DNA of 64,000 nt from assembly GCA_947593925.1 (NCBI GenBank), contig CANQDU010000002.1, positions 62,001 to 126,000 of the forward strand, written 5' to 3'. Both the position numbers and the translations under genes were made by a program. Within the stretch, counting starts at the first letter, position 1. Every line of letters begins with the position of its first letter. Shown here in pieces: positions 8,968 through 18,450 of this stretch. Source of the stretch: an uncultured Clostridia bacterium. Its GTDB lineage: Bacteria > Bacillota > Clostridia > Oscillospirales > JAAYOS01. The notes below the pieces were generated by a model that saw only the letters and a list, made by a program, of their open reading frames with translations, had not been told where the DNA came from and searched no databases.

Positions 8968-10551
8968 ATGGCTCCGAAAAAGACGAAGATAGCGAGCGGC
9001 TCCGGCAAGCGGGCAGGCTCGATAAAGCGCGCCGCACCCAAGAGAAGCGAGGAGCGTCCGGCGCACGCCGCGGGAAAGACAAAGCAGAACCTTTGGGAGC
9101 GGCTGACGCCCGGAAAGCGGGCGCTCGTGGTGCTCGGCTCGGTCGTGGTGATGGCGGGTCTTCTCGCCCTGCTGATGTGGACAAGCTTCAGCTCCATCGT
9201 CCGGCCGCCGGTGATAACGCCTCCTTCCGCGGGCTCCGCCGAGCCGACGGCGCCGGGAGTGTCGCGCGACCCGTCCTCGGGCGCGCAGCCGTCGGACGGC
9301 GGCACGGCGTCCTCCCGCCTTGACGGGATGTACACCGTGCTCGTCATGGGGCACAATCAGGGCCTCACCGACGTGATGATGGTCGTCGGCTTCGACACGG
9401 AAAACGACAAAATCGACGTCGTCAACATCCCGCGCGACACCTACTCAAACGATATACCTTCCTATCCCAAGAAGATAAACGGCGCGTACAACATCGGCGG
9501 CATGGACCTCGTGTTTGAGGCGGTGGAGGGAGTCATAGGCTTCCGGCCGGACAAGTACGTCCTGATAGACTACGACGGGTTTGTCGCCCTTGTGGACACC
9601 CTCGACGGGGTGGAGTTCGACGTTCCGCAGAACATGCGCCACGTCTCGGACAGCGGCAAGGTCGATATCGACCTGAAGAAGGGCCTGCAGACGCTCACGG
9701 GCAAGCAGGCGCTCGGGCTTGTGCGCTACCGCTCCGGCTATGCCGACCAGGACCTCGGAAGGATAAGGACGGCGCAGAAGTTCCTCGCCGCCTGCGCGCG
9801 GAAGATGGTGGACACCATCTCGTTTAGCAAGATAGGCGACTATGTGAATATCTGCATCGACTACCTCGATACCGACCTCACGGCGGGCGAGATGATATGG
9901 TTCGTGCAGCAGGCGTTCGGCGTCGATATGGAAAACGACCTGAACTTCCACACGCCGGAGCTGAACGCCTACACCTATCAGGGCGCGGCGTACGTCTTCC
10001 TGCACGCGGACGCCATGGCCGACCTGATAAACAGAACCGTGAACCCGCTCTCGCACGACATCAAGCCGGAGGATCTTGACATCTTTAACCCGATAACGAG
10101 CGGCGCGGGCGCCGTGCCGGAGACTAGCACGAGCGGCGGCTCGACAAGTACCGGAAGCTCGTCCGGGTCCTCGGGCGGAAGCTCGTCGGGTTCGGGCGGT
10201 TCGTCGGGCTCCTCGGGCGGAAGCTCGTCGGGCTCCGGCAGTTCGTCCGGGTCCTCGAGCGGGTCGCAGACAACGGCGGCGCCCTCCGCCGAGCCGAGCA
10301 TGACGCCGTCCTCGTCGCCGAGCGCCGAAACTACGGAAGCGCCGGCCTCCTCCGAGCCCACGTCGGAGCCGAGCGGGACGCCCGTCTCGGGCGGAGAGAC
10401 GCCGACACCGAGCGCGGAACCGGGCGGAACGACTTCGGGCGAGCCTGCGGCGGAACCCTCGGAGAGTCCGACGGAGACCGCCGAGCCCACCGTCGCACCG
10501 TCGGAGGAGGCGAGCGAGGAACCGTTCATCCCCGCCGTGCCGGAGGTGTAA
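8968..10551 (+). CDS. LytR-CpsA-Psr (LCP) family wall-polymer ligase
   Basis: A 527-residue protein with a basic cytoplasmic N-terminus, one membrane segment at residues 52-71, a proline/serine linker and an extracellular LCP domain from about residue 123. Family motifs present are VVNIPRDTY, KINGAYNIGG, DTLDGVEFDVP and ALGLVRYRSGYADQDLGRIRTAQ; the arginines bind the polyprenyl pyrophosphate. LCP enzymes attach teichoic acids or other glycopolymers to peptidoglycan. The last 145 or so residues are a low-complexity Ser/Gly then Ser/Thr/Pro/Glu tail. The AAAGG site at 8953-8957 favours ATG 8968 over GTG 8962. The yqeK-LCP-rsfS order is typical of Clostridia. Confidence 0.92.
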   Translation: MAPKKTKIASGSGKRAGSIKRAAPKRSEERPAHAAGKTKQNLWERLTPGKRALVVLGSVVVMAGLLALLMWTSFSSIVRPPVITPPSAGSAEPTAPGVSRDPSSGAQPSDGGTASSRLDGMYTVLVMGHNQGLTDVMMVVGFDTENDKIDVVNIPRDTYSNDIPSYPKKINGAYNIGGMDLVFEAVEGVIGFRPDKYVLIDYDGFVALVDTLDGVEFDVPQNMRHVSDSGKVDIDLKKGLQTLTGKQALGLVRYRSGYADQDLGRIRTAQKFLAACARKMVDTISFSKIGDYVNICIDYLDTDLTAGEMIWFVQQAFGVDMENDLNFHTPELNAYTYQGAAYVFLHADAMADLINRTVNPLSHDIKPEDLDIFNPITSGAGAVPETSTSGGSTSTGSSSGSSGGSSSGSGGSSGSSGGSSSGSGSSSGSSSGSQTTAAPSAEPSMTPSSSPSAETTEAPASSEPTSEPSGTPVSGGETPTPSAEPGGTTSGEPAAEPSESPTETAEPTVAPSEEASEEPFIPAVPEV

Positions 10552-10607
10552 CACATACATTCGCTGAAAAAGACGGTTTTGCAGCCGAATAAGGAAAGGA
10601 GAACCCT

Positions 10608-10958
10608 ATGGAATCCCTTGAGCTTGCAATGAAAATAGCGAAGATCCTCGACGACCGCAAGGCGCGGGATCTGCAGGTGATAAAGATAGAGGAGCTGACG
10701 GTGATAGCGGACTACTTCGTTATCGCGACCGGCACCTCCACCACCCACGTCCGCTCTCTCGCGGACGAGGTGGAGTTCAGACTGAAGCAGGAGGGCGTGA
10801 CGCCGCTCAGCATCGAGGGCTACGACTCCTCGAGCTGGGTGCTCACCGACTACGGCACGGTCGTCCTGCACGTCTTCCTCGAGGACGCGCGCGGGTTCTA
10901 CGCGCTCGAGCGCCTGTGGGGAGACGCGCCGAGAGTGGAGCTCGACTTCAACAAGTAA
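10608..10958 (+). CDS. rsfS: Ribosomal silencing factor RsfS
   Basis: A 116-residue Iojap/RsfS protein. It binds ribosomal protein uL14 and blocks 30S-50S joining when nutrients are short. The motifs DYFVIATGTSTTHVRSLADEV and EGYDSSSWVLTDYGTVVLHVF are diagnostic. The start ATG 10608 has GGAAAGGAGAA upstream. It sits between the LCP gene and leuS, the usual position, and 27 bases before leuS. Confidence 0.95.
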   Translation: MESLELAMKIAKILDDRKARDLQVIKIEELTVIADYFVIATGTSTTHVRSLADEVEFRLKQEGVTPLSIEGYDSSSWVLTDYGTVVLHVFLEDARGFYALERLWGDAPRVELDFNK

Positions 10959-10985
10959 TCAAATTCTTTTGGAAGTGATAGAGAT

Positions 10986-13511
10986 ATGAAGTACGATTTT
11001 ACCGCAATAGAGAAGAAGTGGCAGAAGCGCTGGGAGGACGAGAAGGCTTTCCGCACCGAGGGTCCCGAGTCGAAGAAGCCGAAGTATTACGTCCTCATCG
11101 AGTTCCCGTACCCGTCGGGAGACGGACTCCACGTCGGCCACCCGCGCCCGTACACCGCCATGGACATCCTCGCGCGCAAGCGCCGCCGCGACGGGTATAA
11201 CGTCCTCTTCCCGATGGGCTTCGACGCGTTCGGACTTCCCACCGAGAACTACGCCATAAAGAACCACATCCACCCGGCGACGGTGACCGAGAAGAACGTC
11301 GCGCATTTCGAGGAACAGCTTAAAGCGATAGGCTACAGCTTCGACTGGGAGCGCGAGATAAGGACAACCGACCCCGAGTACTACCGCTGGACGCAGTGGA
11401 TATTTCTCCAGCTCTTCAAGAAGGGCCTCGCGTACAAGACGAATATGCCCGTGAACTGGTGCACGAGCTGCAAGTGCGTGCTCGCAAACGAGGAGGTCGT
11501 GGACGGAGTCTGCGAGCGCTGCGGAAGCCCGGTCGTCCGCCGCGAGAAGAGCCAGTGGATGCTGAAGATAACCGACTACGCGCAGAAGCTCCTCGACGGG
11601 CTCGACGAGGTGGACTACCCCGAGCGCGTCAAGACCCAGCAGCGCAACTGGATAGGCCGCTCCACCGGCGCGGAGGTAGACTTCGGGACGACGGCGGGTG
11701 ACAAGCTCACTATCTACACCACCCGCCCGGACACGCTCTACGGCGTCACCTACATGGTCGTCTCGCCGGAGCACCCGCTGATAGAGAAGTGGGCGGATAA
11801 GATATCCAACATGGACGAGATACACGCCTACCAGGAGGCCGCCGCGCGCAAGAGCGACTTCGAGCGGAGCGAGCTTGCAAAGGAGAAGACCGGTGTCCGC
11901 ATAGACGGCGTTGAGGGCATCAACCCGGTAAACGACGAGAAAATACCGATCTACGTCTCGGACTACGTCCTCATGACCTACGGCACCGGCGCGATAATGG
12001 CCGTTCCGGGCCACGACACGCGCGACTGGGAGTTTGCAAAGAAGTTCGGTCTGCCGATAATCGAGGTCGTGGGCGGCGGCAACGTCGAGGAGGCCGCGTT
12101 TACCGACGTCGAGACCGGCATACTCGTGAACAGCGGCATACTCAACGGTCTCGAAGTCGCGGACGCGAAAAAGAAGATAATTGCCTTCCTCGAGGAGAAG
12201 GGCGTCGGCCGCGCGACCGTGAATTACAAGCTCCGCGACTGGGTGTTCAGCCGCCAGCGCTACTGGGGCGAGCCGATACCGATAATCAACTGCCCGCACT
12301 GCGGGCACGTCCCGCTCGACGAGAGCGAGCTTCCGCTGCTCCTGCCGGACGTCGAGAGCTACGAGCCCACCGACTCGGGCGAGAGCCCGATTGCCGCCAT
12401 GCGCGACTGGGTGGAGGTCACATGCCCCATTTGCGGCGCAAAGGCCGAGCGAGAGACCGATACCATGCCGCAGTGGGCCGGTTCGAGCTGGTACTTCCTC
12501 AGATACATGGACCCGCACTTCGACGGCGGCCTCGCCTCGAAGGAAGCGCTCGACTACTGGGGTCAGGTAGACTGGTACAACGGCGGCATGGAGCACACCA
12601 CGCTCCACCTGCTGTACAGCCGCTTCTGGAACCAGTTCCTGCACGACATCGGCGTCGTGCCCTACTCCGAGCCGTATGCGAAGCGCACGAGCCACGGCAT
12701 GATCCTCGGACAGAACCCGCACTGCTTCAGCTGTATGTCCCCCGAGGAGCAGAAGAAGCTCGTCGAGGAGCACGGCAGCGAGAAGGCCGCAAAGAAGTGG
12801 CTCGTCTCGAAGTACGGCGAGATGGCGGAGCGGCCGGTAGTGAAGATGAGCAAGTCGCTCGGCAACGTCGTCAACCCGGACGACACCATTCGTCAGTACG
12901 GCGCGGACACCCTCCGCCTCTACATCATGTTCATCGGCGACTTTGAGAAGGCCGCGAGCTGGTCGGACGATGCGGTGAAGGGCTGCAAGCGCTTTCTTGA
13001 CCGCGTGTGGAACCTCGCGGAGGCCGCGACGGATTCGGACGAGATACGCGAGAAGTACGAGTCGAATATCCACCGCACGATAAAGAAGGTCAGCGCGGAC
13101 ATCGAGGAGCTGAAGTTCAACACCGCGATAGCTTCGCTTATGACGCTCGTCAACGACCTCTACGACACCGGCGCTACGCGCGGCGAGGTGAAGGTTCTGC
13201 TCCAGCTTCTCAACCCGTTCGCTCCGCACATCACCGAGGAGCTGTGGGAGATGCTCGGCGGAGAGGGACTGCTCTCGCTCGCTCCGTGGCCGCAGTATGA
13301 CGAGGCGAAGTGCACGGCAAGCCATATCACCTTCGCCGTACAGGTCAACGGCAAGCTCCGCTCGACGGTCGAGCTCGCGTCGGACGCCTCCGACGAGGAT
13401 ATTGTCGCGGCGGCCATGGCGGACGAGAAGGTGCAGCGCCACACCGAGGGCAAGTCGCTTGTAAAGACGATAGTCGTCAAGGGCAAGCTCGTAAACCTCA
13501 TAGTGAAGTAA
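10986..13511 (+). CDS. leuS: Leucyl-tRNA synthetase
   Basis: An 841-residue class I synthetase charging tRNA-Leu. The HIGH motif reads HVGH at residues 49-52 and KMSKS is at 620-624. The CP1 editing domain has TTRPDTLYG and [16 protein letters not shown] with the essential Asp. A zinc-type cluster, [22 protein letters not shown], lies before the editing domain, and a second set of cysteines ([15 protein letters not shown]) follows. The C-terminal anticodon-binding domain ends in [16 protein letters not shown]. The start ATG 10986 follows a GGAAGTGATAGAG stretch. A palindromic hairpin follows the stop. Confidence 0.97.
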   Translation: MKYDFTAIEKKWQKRWEDEKAFRTEGPESKKPKYYVLIEFPYPSGDGLHVGHPRPYTAMDILARKRRRDGYNVLFPMGFDAFGLPTENYAIKNHIHPATVTEKNVAHFEEQLKAIGYSFDWEREIRTTDPEYYRWTQWIFLQLFKKGLAYKTNMPVNWCTSCKCVLANEEVVDGVCERCGSPVVRREKSQWMLKITDYAQKLLDGLDEVDYPERVKTQQRNWIGRSTGAEVDFGTTAGDKLTIYTTRPDTLYGVTYMVVSPEHPLIEKWADKISNMDEIHAYQEAAARKSDFERSELAKEKTGVRIDGVEGINPVNDEKIPIYVSDYVLMTYGTGAIMAVPGHDTRDWEFAKKFGLPIIEVVGGGNVEEAAFTDVETGILVNSGILNGLEVADAKKKIIAFLEEKGVGRATVNYKLRDWVFSRQRYWGEPIPIINCPHCGHVPLDESELPLLLPDVESYEPTDSGESPIAAMRDWVEVTCPICGAKAERETDTMPQWAGSSWYFLRYMDPHFDGGLASKEALDYWGQVDWYNGGMEHTTLHLLYSRFWNQFLHDIGVVPYSEPYAKRTSHGMILGQNPHCFSCMSPEEQKKLVEEHGSEKAAKKWLVSKYGEMAERPVVKMSKSLGNVVNPDDTIRQYGADTLRLYIMFIGDFEKAASWSDDAVKGCKRFLDRVWNLAEAATDSDEIREKYESNIHRTIKKVSADIEELKFNTAIASLMTLVNDLYDTGATRGEVKVLLQLLNPFAPHITEELWEMLGGEGLLSLAPWPQYDEAKCTASHITFAVQVNGKLRSTVELASDASDEDIVAAAMADEKVQRHTEGKSLVKTIVVKGKLVNLIVK

Positions 13512-13518
13512 CAACAAC

Positions 13519-13542
13519 GGCCGCACCGAAAACGGTGCGGCC
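13519..13542 (+). terminator. GC-rich hairpin after leuS
   Basis: GGCCGCACCG (13519-13528), loop AAAA, CGGTGCGGCC (13533-13542). The stem is a perfect 10 bp, but no U-run follows directly, so it is a likely transcript-end structure rather than a textbook terminator. A 22-bp AT-rich perfect palindrome at 13561-13582 lies just downstream. Confidence 0.5.
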
Positions 13543-13680
13543 GAGCCTTGTCCGAAAATATTTTTTGAAAATTTTCAAAAAAGCTGTCCTCAAAACCGAA
13601 TGAGCGGACATATACGGTCGGAACGTCGGAGAGGGCGGACTTTGCCGCCGCTCCGCATAAACCGGAGGAGGTGCTTTTGA

Positions 13681-14718
13681 ATGAAAAGAAAGGTATTGGC
13701 GGCGCTGCTTGTCGTTGCGGTCTTCGGAACGCTCGCGGCGGCGGAGACGGCTGTGCTTCGGAACCGCGTGAACGCGGACTTCGGGAACGTCTGCGACGTG
13801 TACTACTACTCCGAACCGTGGTATTTATATAACCCCGCAAACGAGATAAAAATCGAAAACCTTGAAGGCGACACGAACCTGTTGAACATCAGGCATGTCT
13901 ATATAGGGACAACGGATGCCTCAAGCCTGCGAAGCACCGAAGCGGACATTCTGTACGACGCGACGACAGACATCGCGCTTACAGCCGGTTACTACAATGA
14001 CGGAGAGATTTTAAGCGAGCCGGCCGTTCTGAATTCGGTGTATAAGCTGGACGCGGACGGAGAGTGGGATTGGTACTCAAATTCGATGTACGCGATGGGG
14101 GTTCTGATGATGCACGCCGGGCAACCGATATACCCGGTTCTGCCGAGCGGTGAGTCGGAATACACGAGACTGACGCTCCCGGTATGCGAGCCGGGAAGAT
14201 ACAAGTGCTGCCTGTACTTCCGCGAGGCCGTGAGCAACGAAAACTTCCACTATGAGACCGGTTTGGAACGGTACAGCATCTCCTTCGAGTATGAGATACC
14301 GGAGGCAAGCGTCAACCGGTTTGACCTGGCCACGCTAACGGTTTTGGAAGGAGGCGAGTCGTATGGGCTGTACGTCGAGCCGACGATACGCGCTAACCGC
14401 GGCAAGCCCCCGTATCTCGACCGGGCCGAAGGAAAGCTCGAGATGAAGACGGAGGACGGCTGGGAGGACATTTCAGACCTGCTGAGGCTCTGCCCGGAGT
14501 ATGATAAGCGGCGGTTTACGGATAATGACGTGTACGGTTCCCTGAGCAAAGACCGCATATACACGGAACCGCTAGAGCCCGGCGGCGAGTATCGTATAAC
14601 TCTCTGCTACCGTGAAAACGAGGACGGCACGGGCGAGCGTTACGAGCTCACCCTGCACCTGAAACCGGCGGAGAGGCCGGCGGAGCAGGAGCAGGAGCAG
14701 GAGCAGGAGCGGGCGTGA
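13681..14718 (+). CDS. Exported protein of unknown function
   Basis: A 345-residue protein with a Sec-type signal peptide (MKRKVLAALLVVAVFGTLAAA, cut probably near residue 21). I do not recognise the family. Two beta-rich segments look immunoglobulin-like: one ending near GRYKCCLYFRE and one near GGEYRITLCYRE, each a strand pattern common in secreted Clostridia proteins. The C-terminus is a short Glu-Gln repeat (EQEQEQEQERA) produced by a GAGCAG tandem. It starts behind a strong GGAGGAGGTG site. Base composition is less GC-biased than leuS before it. It stands alone between the leuS hairpin and the rpsU promoter. Function not assigned. Confidence 0.75.
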   Translation: MKRKVLAALLVVAVFGTLAAAETAVLRNRVNADFGNVCDVYYYSEPWYLYNPANEIKIENLEGDTNLLNIRHVYIGTTDASSLRSTEADILYDATTDIALTAGYYNDGEILSEPAVLNSVYKLDADGEWDWYSNSMYAMGVLMMHAGQPIYPVLPSGESEYTRLTLPVCEPGRYKCCLYFREAVSNENFHYETGLERYSISFEYEIPEASVNRFDLATLTVLEGGESYGLYVEPTIRANRGKPPYLDRAEGKLEMKTEDGWEDISDLLRLCPEYDKRRFTDNDVYGSLSKDRIYTEPLEPGGEYRITLCYRENEDGTGERYELTLHLKPAERPAEQEQEQEQERA

Positions 14719-14765
14719 ACATCGGAGCGTTTTACACCGTCATTTCCTCTTTGTATGAAATTGTC

Positions 14766-14794
14766 TTGACAAGGCATATAATTTGCGCTATAAT
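14766..14794 (+). promoter_or_regulatory. Consensus sigma-A promoter of rpsU
   Basis: TTGACA at 14766-14771 and TATAAT at 14789-14794 with a 17-bp spacer, a full consensus match. The rpsU ribosome site GGGGGGAGGG follows at about 14830, giving a leader of roughly 45 bases. Confidence 0.9.
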
Positions 14795-14844
14795 AATAGC
14801 CACGAACAACTATGTTCAGTCGTCACCCGGGGGGAGGGATACAA

Positions 14845-15027
14845 ATGTCGGAAGTACATGTCAAGGAAAACGAGAGTCTTGACAGCGCACTGAAGCGCTT
14901 TAAGCGCAGCTGTGCAAAGGCCGGCGTACTCGCCGAGGTGCGTAAGCGTGAGCATTACGAAAGCCCGAGCGTCAAGCGCCGCAAGAAGAGCGAGGCCGCG
15001 CGCAAGAACAAGCGTAAATTCCGCTGA
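14845..15027 (+). CDS. rpsU: Small ribosomal subunit protein bS21
   Basis: A 60-residue, very basic protein of normal bS21 length. It begins [21 protein letters not shown] and ends with the Arg/Lys-rich helix [16 protein letters not shown]. bS21 binds the 30S platform near the anti-Shine-Dalgarno region. ATG 14845 was chosen because GGGGGGAGGG precedes it; an in-frame ATG at 14812 lies before that ribosome site. It is a single-gene unit with a consensus promoter and a clear terminator. Confidence 0.96.
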   Translation: MSEVHVKENESLDSALKRFKRSCAKAGVLAEVRKREHYESPSVKRRKKSEAARKNKRKFR

Positions 15028-15040
15028 AAAGCAAACTCCA

Positions 15041-15069
15041 AACGGGACGGTTCACACCGTCCCGTTTTT
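15041..15069 (+). terminator. Rho-independent terminator of rpsU
   Basis: AACGGGACGG (15041-15050), loop TTCACA, CCGTCCCGTT (15057-15066), running into a T tract. A ten-base-pair stem with U tail, 13 bases after the rpsU stop. Confidence 0.9.
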
Positions 15070-15084
15070 CGTACCGAAAAACCG

Positions 15085-15113
15085 TTGATTTTTGCGCGGC
15101 GCGGGTATAAAAT
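15085..15113 (+). promoter_or_regulatory. Promoter of the zinc-ribbon/SPFH operon
   Basis: TTGATT at 15085-15090, 17-bp spacer, TAAAAT at 15108-15113. The leader to ATG 15181 is about 60 bases. Confidence 0.6.
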
Positions 15114-15180
15114 ATAAAAGGAAAGGTATATACGTTTGCTCCGAACCGTGAGCACCGGCCCCGAAAGCGAGGAAAACCGT

Positions 15181-15930
15181 ATGGAATACACAAGAGAATT
15201 TGAGTTTAACGGCGTCCGCTACCGCAGCTCGGAAGGCTCCGTCGAGCTCAGCCTCAGCGGCGCGGGCAGGTGCCGCGTGGACGCGAAGGACGAGGAAACG
15301 GCGGACGCCTTTCGGGACGTGCTGACGGCGATCCTGCCGAACATCTTCGAGCTTTGCGGAGACAGCGGCGTACCGTATAACTTCATGGCCGTCAAGCCGG
15401 ACGTTATCACGCAGGTCACGAAGGAAGTGTTCGCGCAGATACTGCCGGAGGACTCGCCCACGCTGATAAGCCTCGCGTTCACGGCGCTCTGCCCGGATGC
15501 CGAGAGCGTCAGGCGGCTCATCGAGTCGAAGCGGATGCTGTCTGTCCGCCGCCTCTGCCCGAGGTGCGGCAAGGACATGACCGCCACGCCCAATGCGGCG
15601 TTCTGCACCGCGTGCGGCACGAAGCTCGGCGCTCCGCCGGAGCCGCCTAAGGCGTATTCCGCCGTGGAGGAGTACATACTTACAAATTTCCAAGGGTTCG
15701 AGAGGGTGGAAGCGGTCAGCTACTACCGCAGCGCGACCGGCGCGGACGCCAAGACCGCAAGAGAAGCCGTTGCAAATCTCTACAAACAGAAGAACAAGCA
15801 GCGCGGCCTCATAGACACATTGTACTCGGTGGACGTGACGCCGACCGAGAAGATAGACTATGTGGTAGAAGGTATAAACAAGGGCATAAACAAGCTGAAG
15901 AGCTTCTTCGGCGGCGGAATGAAGCAATAG
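15181..15930 (+). CDS. Zinc-ribbon protein with an L7/L12-like motif, first gene of the SPFH operon
   Basis: A 249-residue protein. The N-terminal 125 residues have no motif I recognise. A four-cysteine zinc ribbon follows (CPRCGKDM and CTACGTKLG, near residues 125-146). After it, RVEAVSYYRSATGADAKTAREAV resembles the ribosomal L7/L12 C-terminal helix-loop-helix seen in several Firmicutes proteins. The C-terminus is basic with KGINKLKSFFGGG. The start ATG 15181 has a GAGG site; TTG 15136 is an in-frame alternative. It is 12 bases before the next zinc-ribbon gene. Role unknown; context suggests a membrane-associated complex with the SPFH protein downstream. Confidence 0.75.
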   Translation: MEYTREFEFNGVRYRSSEGSVELSLSGAGRCRVDAKDEETADAFRDVLTAILPNIFELCGDSGVPYNFMAVKPDVITQVTKEVFAQILPEDSPTLISLAFTALCPDAESVRRLIESKRMLSVRRLCPRCGKDMTATPNAAFCTACGTKLGAPPEPPKAYSAVEEYILTNFQGFERVEAVSYYRSATGADAKTAREAVANLYKQKNKQRGLIDTLYSVDVTPTEKIDYVVEGINKGINKLKSFFGGGMKQ

Positions 15931-15942
15931 GAGGTGTCATAG

Positions 15943-16926
15943 ATGCAGGATTACAGCGGTATCACGATGCTGCCGTTCCAGGCTGTCCCCGGGATTGACA
16001 ACTGGACGTTCCGGCTCTACCTCGAGACCCTCGACAGGGGCGGCGAGAAGCTCCAAAAGCAGCTCGAGGAGCGCTCAAAGAGGCTTGAGGAGCGTAAAAA
16101 GCCCGGCAAGCTGTGCTGGATGACCTGCTGGATAGACGACGAGCGCTGCGCGGCGTGCGCCGCCGCGCAGGAGAAGGTCTACAACGGCATAGACGAGGTA
16201 CATCAGATGGAGAAGGCGCTCATGTACCCCGAGCTGCGGAGCGTGAAGAAGTGCGACAAATGCACCTTCTGCGGCGCGCCCTACGAGCCGGGGGAGACGG
16301 TCTGCTCCTACTGCGGTACGGAGTACCCCGAGGGCGCGGTGTCGATAGACCTTCCGACAAACCCGGAGGAGCTCAAGCGGCTCATGCGCCGCCGCGCGGT
16401 AGAGGTGTGGAGCCTCTACCCGGACGTCATCGTGACGCAGATAAAGCAGCTCCTGAATGACGCCACCGCGGCGGACGACCTTATCTACAGAGTGACCTAC
16501 GCCATGCTGTCACAGAACCTTGCCGAGTCGTATGCGATGACGCTCGAACAGCTCGAGCACGGCGCGGAGATCAACGCGATGTCGCTTTCGGAGTACATGA
16601 TGGCGGTGATAAAGGGCCAGGTGGAGGCGGAATCGCTGAAGGTCGTGAAAGCGCAGCGGGAGGCGCTGAACAAGCAGCGGCGGGAGGCGATGAACGCGCA
16701 GCATGAGCGCGAAATGGCGTCCATCGAGCGTCAGAAGCAGGCCAACGCCGAGTTCTGGGAGCGGTATCGGCGCGATCACCAACCGGCGGGTTACGGCGGA
16801 GGCGCCGGAGGAAGCAGTTCTACCTGTATCGACTGTACCTTCTATTCTGCCGGAGCACAAAAGTGTGCCTATTTCAACAAAAGCACTACCGCCGGCGACT
16901 ACTGCAACCGTTTCCGCAGAAAATGA
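15943..16926 (+). CDS. Zinc-ribbon and coiled-coil protein of the SPFH operon
   Basis: A 327-residue protein with several cysteine clusters: CWMTCWIDDERCAAC near residues 58-72, a TFIIB-like ribbon CTFCGAPYEPGETVCSYCG near 107-125, and a C-terminal set (CIDCTFY, CAYFNK, CNRF). Between them is a helical, Gln/Arg/Glu-rich coiled coil (about residues 225-280). There is no signal or membrane segment. It resembles the zinc-ribbon proteins that neighbour SPFH genes in Firmicutes, such as the ydjG-I locus of Bacillus, where the set recruits PspA to the membrane; that parallel is an inference. It starts behind GGAGGTG and overlaps the next gene by four bases. Confidence 0.75.
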   Translation: MQDYSGITMLPFQAVPGIDNWTFRLYLETLDRGGEKLQKQLEERSKRLEERKKPGKLCWMTCWIDDERCAACAAAQEKVYNGIDEVHQMEKALMYPELRSVKKCDKCTFCGAPYEPGETVCSYCGTEYPEGAVSIDLPTNPEELKRLMRRRAVEVWSLYPDVIVTQIKQLLNDATAADDLIYRVTYAMLSQNLAESYAMTLEQLEHGAEINAMSLSEYMMAVIKGQVEAESLKVVKAQREALNKQRREAMNAQHEREMASIERQKQANAEFWERYRRDHQPAGYGGGAGGSSSTCIDCTFYSAGAQKCAYFNKSTTAGDYCNRFRRK

Positions 16927-17228
16927 TGACAGGCAAAGATATGTACGGCGCGGACGGCAGGAGGCTCTACCGCGTGGGCGGGCGCATCGTCGTCTGGCTC
17001 TTCGATGAGAACGAGCGCGACGCGGCAAAGCTCCCGGCGGACAACCTTTCCATCCTCGACGGGGACGGCGCGGAGGTGTGGAACCTCCGCCGCGCGACGG
17101 GCAGGGAGGACGTCTGCGTGCTTCTCCGCATAGACGGCGAAGAGATGTATTTCACGACATTCAACGGATTTTCGGCGCGGGTGGACGTCCGCACTCTCGT
17201 TCTTACCCGCCTTCCTTCACGGAAATAG
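16923..17228 (+). CDS. Small conserved-looking protein of unknown function
   Basis: A 101-residue protein starting at the ATGA overlap with the preceding stop; ATG 16926 and ATG 16941 are other possible starts. It appears to be a compact beta-rich domain (RRLYRVGGRIVVWLFDENERD, then EMYFTTFNGFSARVDVRTL). There are no catalytic motifs, cysteine clusters or membrane segments. I do not recognise it. Its position between the zinc-ribbon and SPFH genes suggests a partner in the same complex. Confidence 0.65.
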   Translation: MMTGKDMYGADGRRLYRVGGRIVVWLFDENERDAAKLPADNLSILDGDGAEVWNLRRATGREDVCVLLRIDGEEMYFTTFNGFSARVDVRTLVLTRLPSRK

Positions 17229-17246
17229 TGCTTTTGAGGTGACAGT

Positions 17247-18434
17247 ATGGGACTTATCAAGGCATTTACTGACAGCGCACTCGGCTACATCGGCGACATG
17301 TGGGCGGACTACATATACTGCGACGCGCTTCCGGGGGACGTGCTCGTGAGCAGGGGACGCAAGCGCCGCTCCGGCGGCGGCGACCGCGCGAACGAGAACG
17401 TAATAACCGAGGGGAGCCGCGTCGCCGTCAACGCGGGTCAGGCGCTCATCGTGGTAGAAAACGGCCGCGTCATCGACTTCACGGCGGAGCCCGGCGGCTA
17501 CGAGTATCTGAGCACGACCGAGCCCTCGATGTTCCGCGGCGACCTCGGCGCGTCGCTTGACGCGGCGGTGGAGCGGATAAAGGAGAGGGTGAAGTTCGGA
17601 GGCATACCCGCAAACGACCAGCGGGTCTACTTCGTCAACACCAAGGAGATACTTGACAACCGCTTTGGCTTCGGCCGCGTGCCCTATCGCGACAGCGAGT
17701 TCAATCTTTCGATATACCTTCAGGGCTTCGGGGTGTACAGCTTCCGCGTGACCGACCCGATGGCTTTCTATGAGAACGTGTGCGGCAACGTCGCGGAGAG
17801 CTACAACAAGACGGAGCTCAACGCCCAGCTCAAGGCGGAGCTCCAGAACGAGATGCTGCCGATACTCGGCGAGCTCTCCGGGCGCGGACTGCACTACGAC
17901 CGTCTGCCTCTCGAGAGCGCGGAGATATTGAAGCTGCTGAAGGAGAGACTCAGCCGCAAGTGGCACGACGAGCGCGGCGTCGAGATAATGACGCTGACGT
18001 TCGGCAGCATCCTCCCGGACGACGAGAGCTTTGACAAGATACGCGACCTCCAGGAGTCGCGGGTGTACTCCGAGAGCCGCGCGATGCTCGGCGCGAGGGT
18101 GGGCGCGGCCTCCGCGAACGCAATGGAGTCGGCGGCGGAGAACCCGTCCGGCGCGGTGAACGGCTTCGTCGGCATGGGTATGGCGAGAGGCAGCGCCCCG
18201 ATAGACGTCGCCGAGCTGATGCGGGACGTTCCCTCGGAGCCGGCTCCGCAGAAGCCCGAAAATCCGCAGGACAGCTGGACCTGCGTCTGCGGCATGGTCA
18301 ACACAATGTCCTTCTGCCCCAACTGCGGCAGGAAGCGTCCCGAGCCGAAGAAGTGCCCCTCCTGCGGATTTGTCTTCCCGCCGGAGCTCGCGGGGATGAA
18401 GTTCTGCCCGAACTGCGGGACAAAAGTAGAGTAA
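17247..18434 (+). CDS. SPFH-domain protein with two C-terminal zinc ribbons (YdjI-like)
   Basis: A 395-residue protein. Residues about 30-290 form an SPFH (stomatin/flotillin) domain of the virion-core/YdjI type, with the typical FGGIPANDQRVYFVNTKE and the segment FNLSIYLQGFGVYSFRV. The C-terminus has two double-CxxC ribbons: CVCGMVN with CPNCGRK, then CPSCGFV with CPNCGTK. YdjI in Bacillus localises to the membrane and helps recruit the envelope-stress protein PspA; no pspA gene is present here. It is the last gene of the four-gene unit beginning at 15181, with a hairpin 16 bases after the stop. Confidence 0.85.
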   Translation: MGLIKAFTDSALGYIGDMWADYIYCDALPGDVLVSRGRKRRSGGGDRANENVITEGSRVAVNAGQALIVVENGRVIDFTAEPGGYEYLSTTEPSMFRGDLGASLDAAVERIKERVKFGGIPANDQRVYFVNTKEILDNRFGFGRVPYRDSEFNLSIYLQGFGVYSFRVTDPMAFYENVCGNVAESYNKTELNAQLKAELQNEMLPILGELSGRGLHYDRLPLESAEILKLLKERLSRKWHDERGVEIMTLTFGSILPDDESFDKIRDLQESRVYSESRAMLGARVGAASANAMESAAENPSGAVNGFVGMGMARGSAPIDVAELMRDVPSEPAPQKPENPQDSWTCVCGMVNTMSFCPNCGRKRPEPKKCPSCGFVFPPELAGMKFCPNCGTKVE

Positions 18435-18450
18435 TTTCGCGGGAAATCGC

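Noticed and set aside
10137-10262. Repeating GGCTCGTCGGG-like units in the LCP gene, considered as a repeat array
   Set aside because: They encode the Ser/Gly low-complexity tail in frame. The units are irregular and not a CRISPR or mobile repeat.
10959-13526. An 855-codon open frame on the minus strand opposite leuS
   Set aside because: It is the antisense shadow of leuS in GC-rich DNA. It has no ribosome site at its start, an Arg/Val/Leu-heavy composition and no known motif, while leuS is unmistakable.
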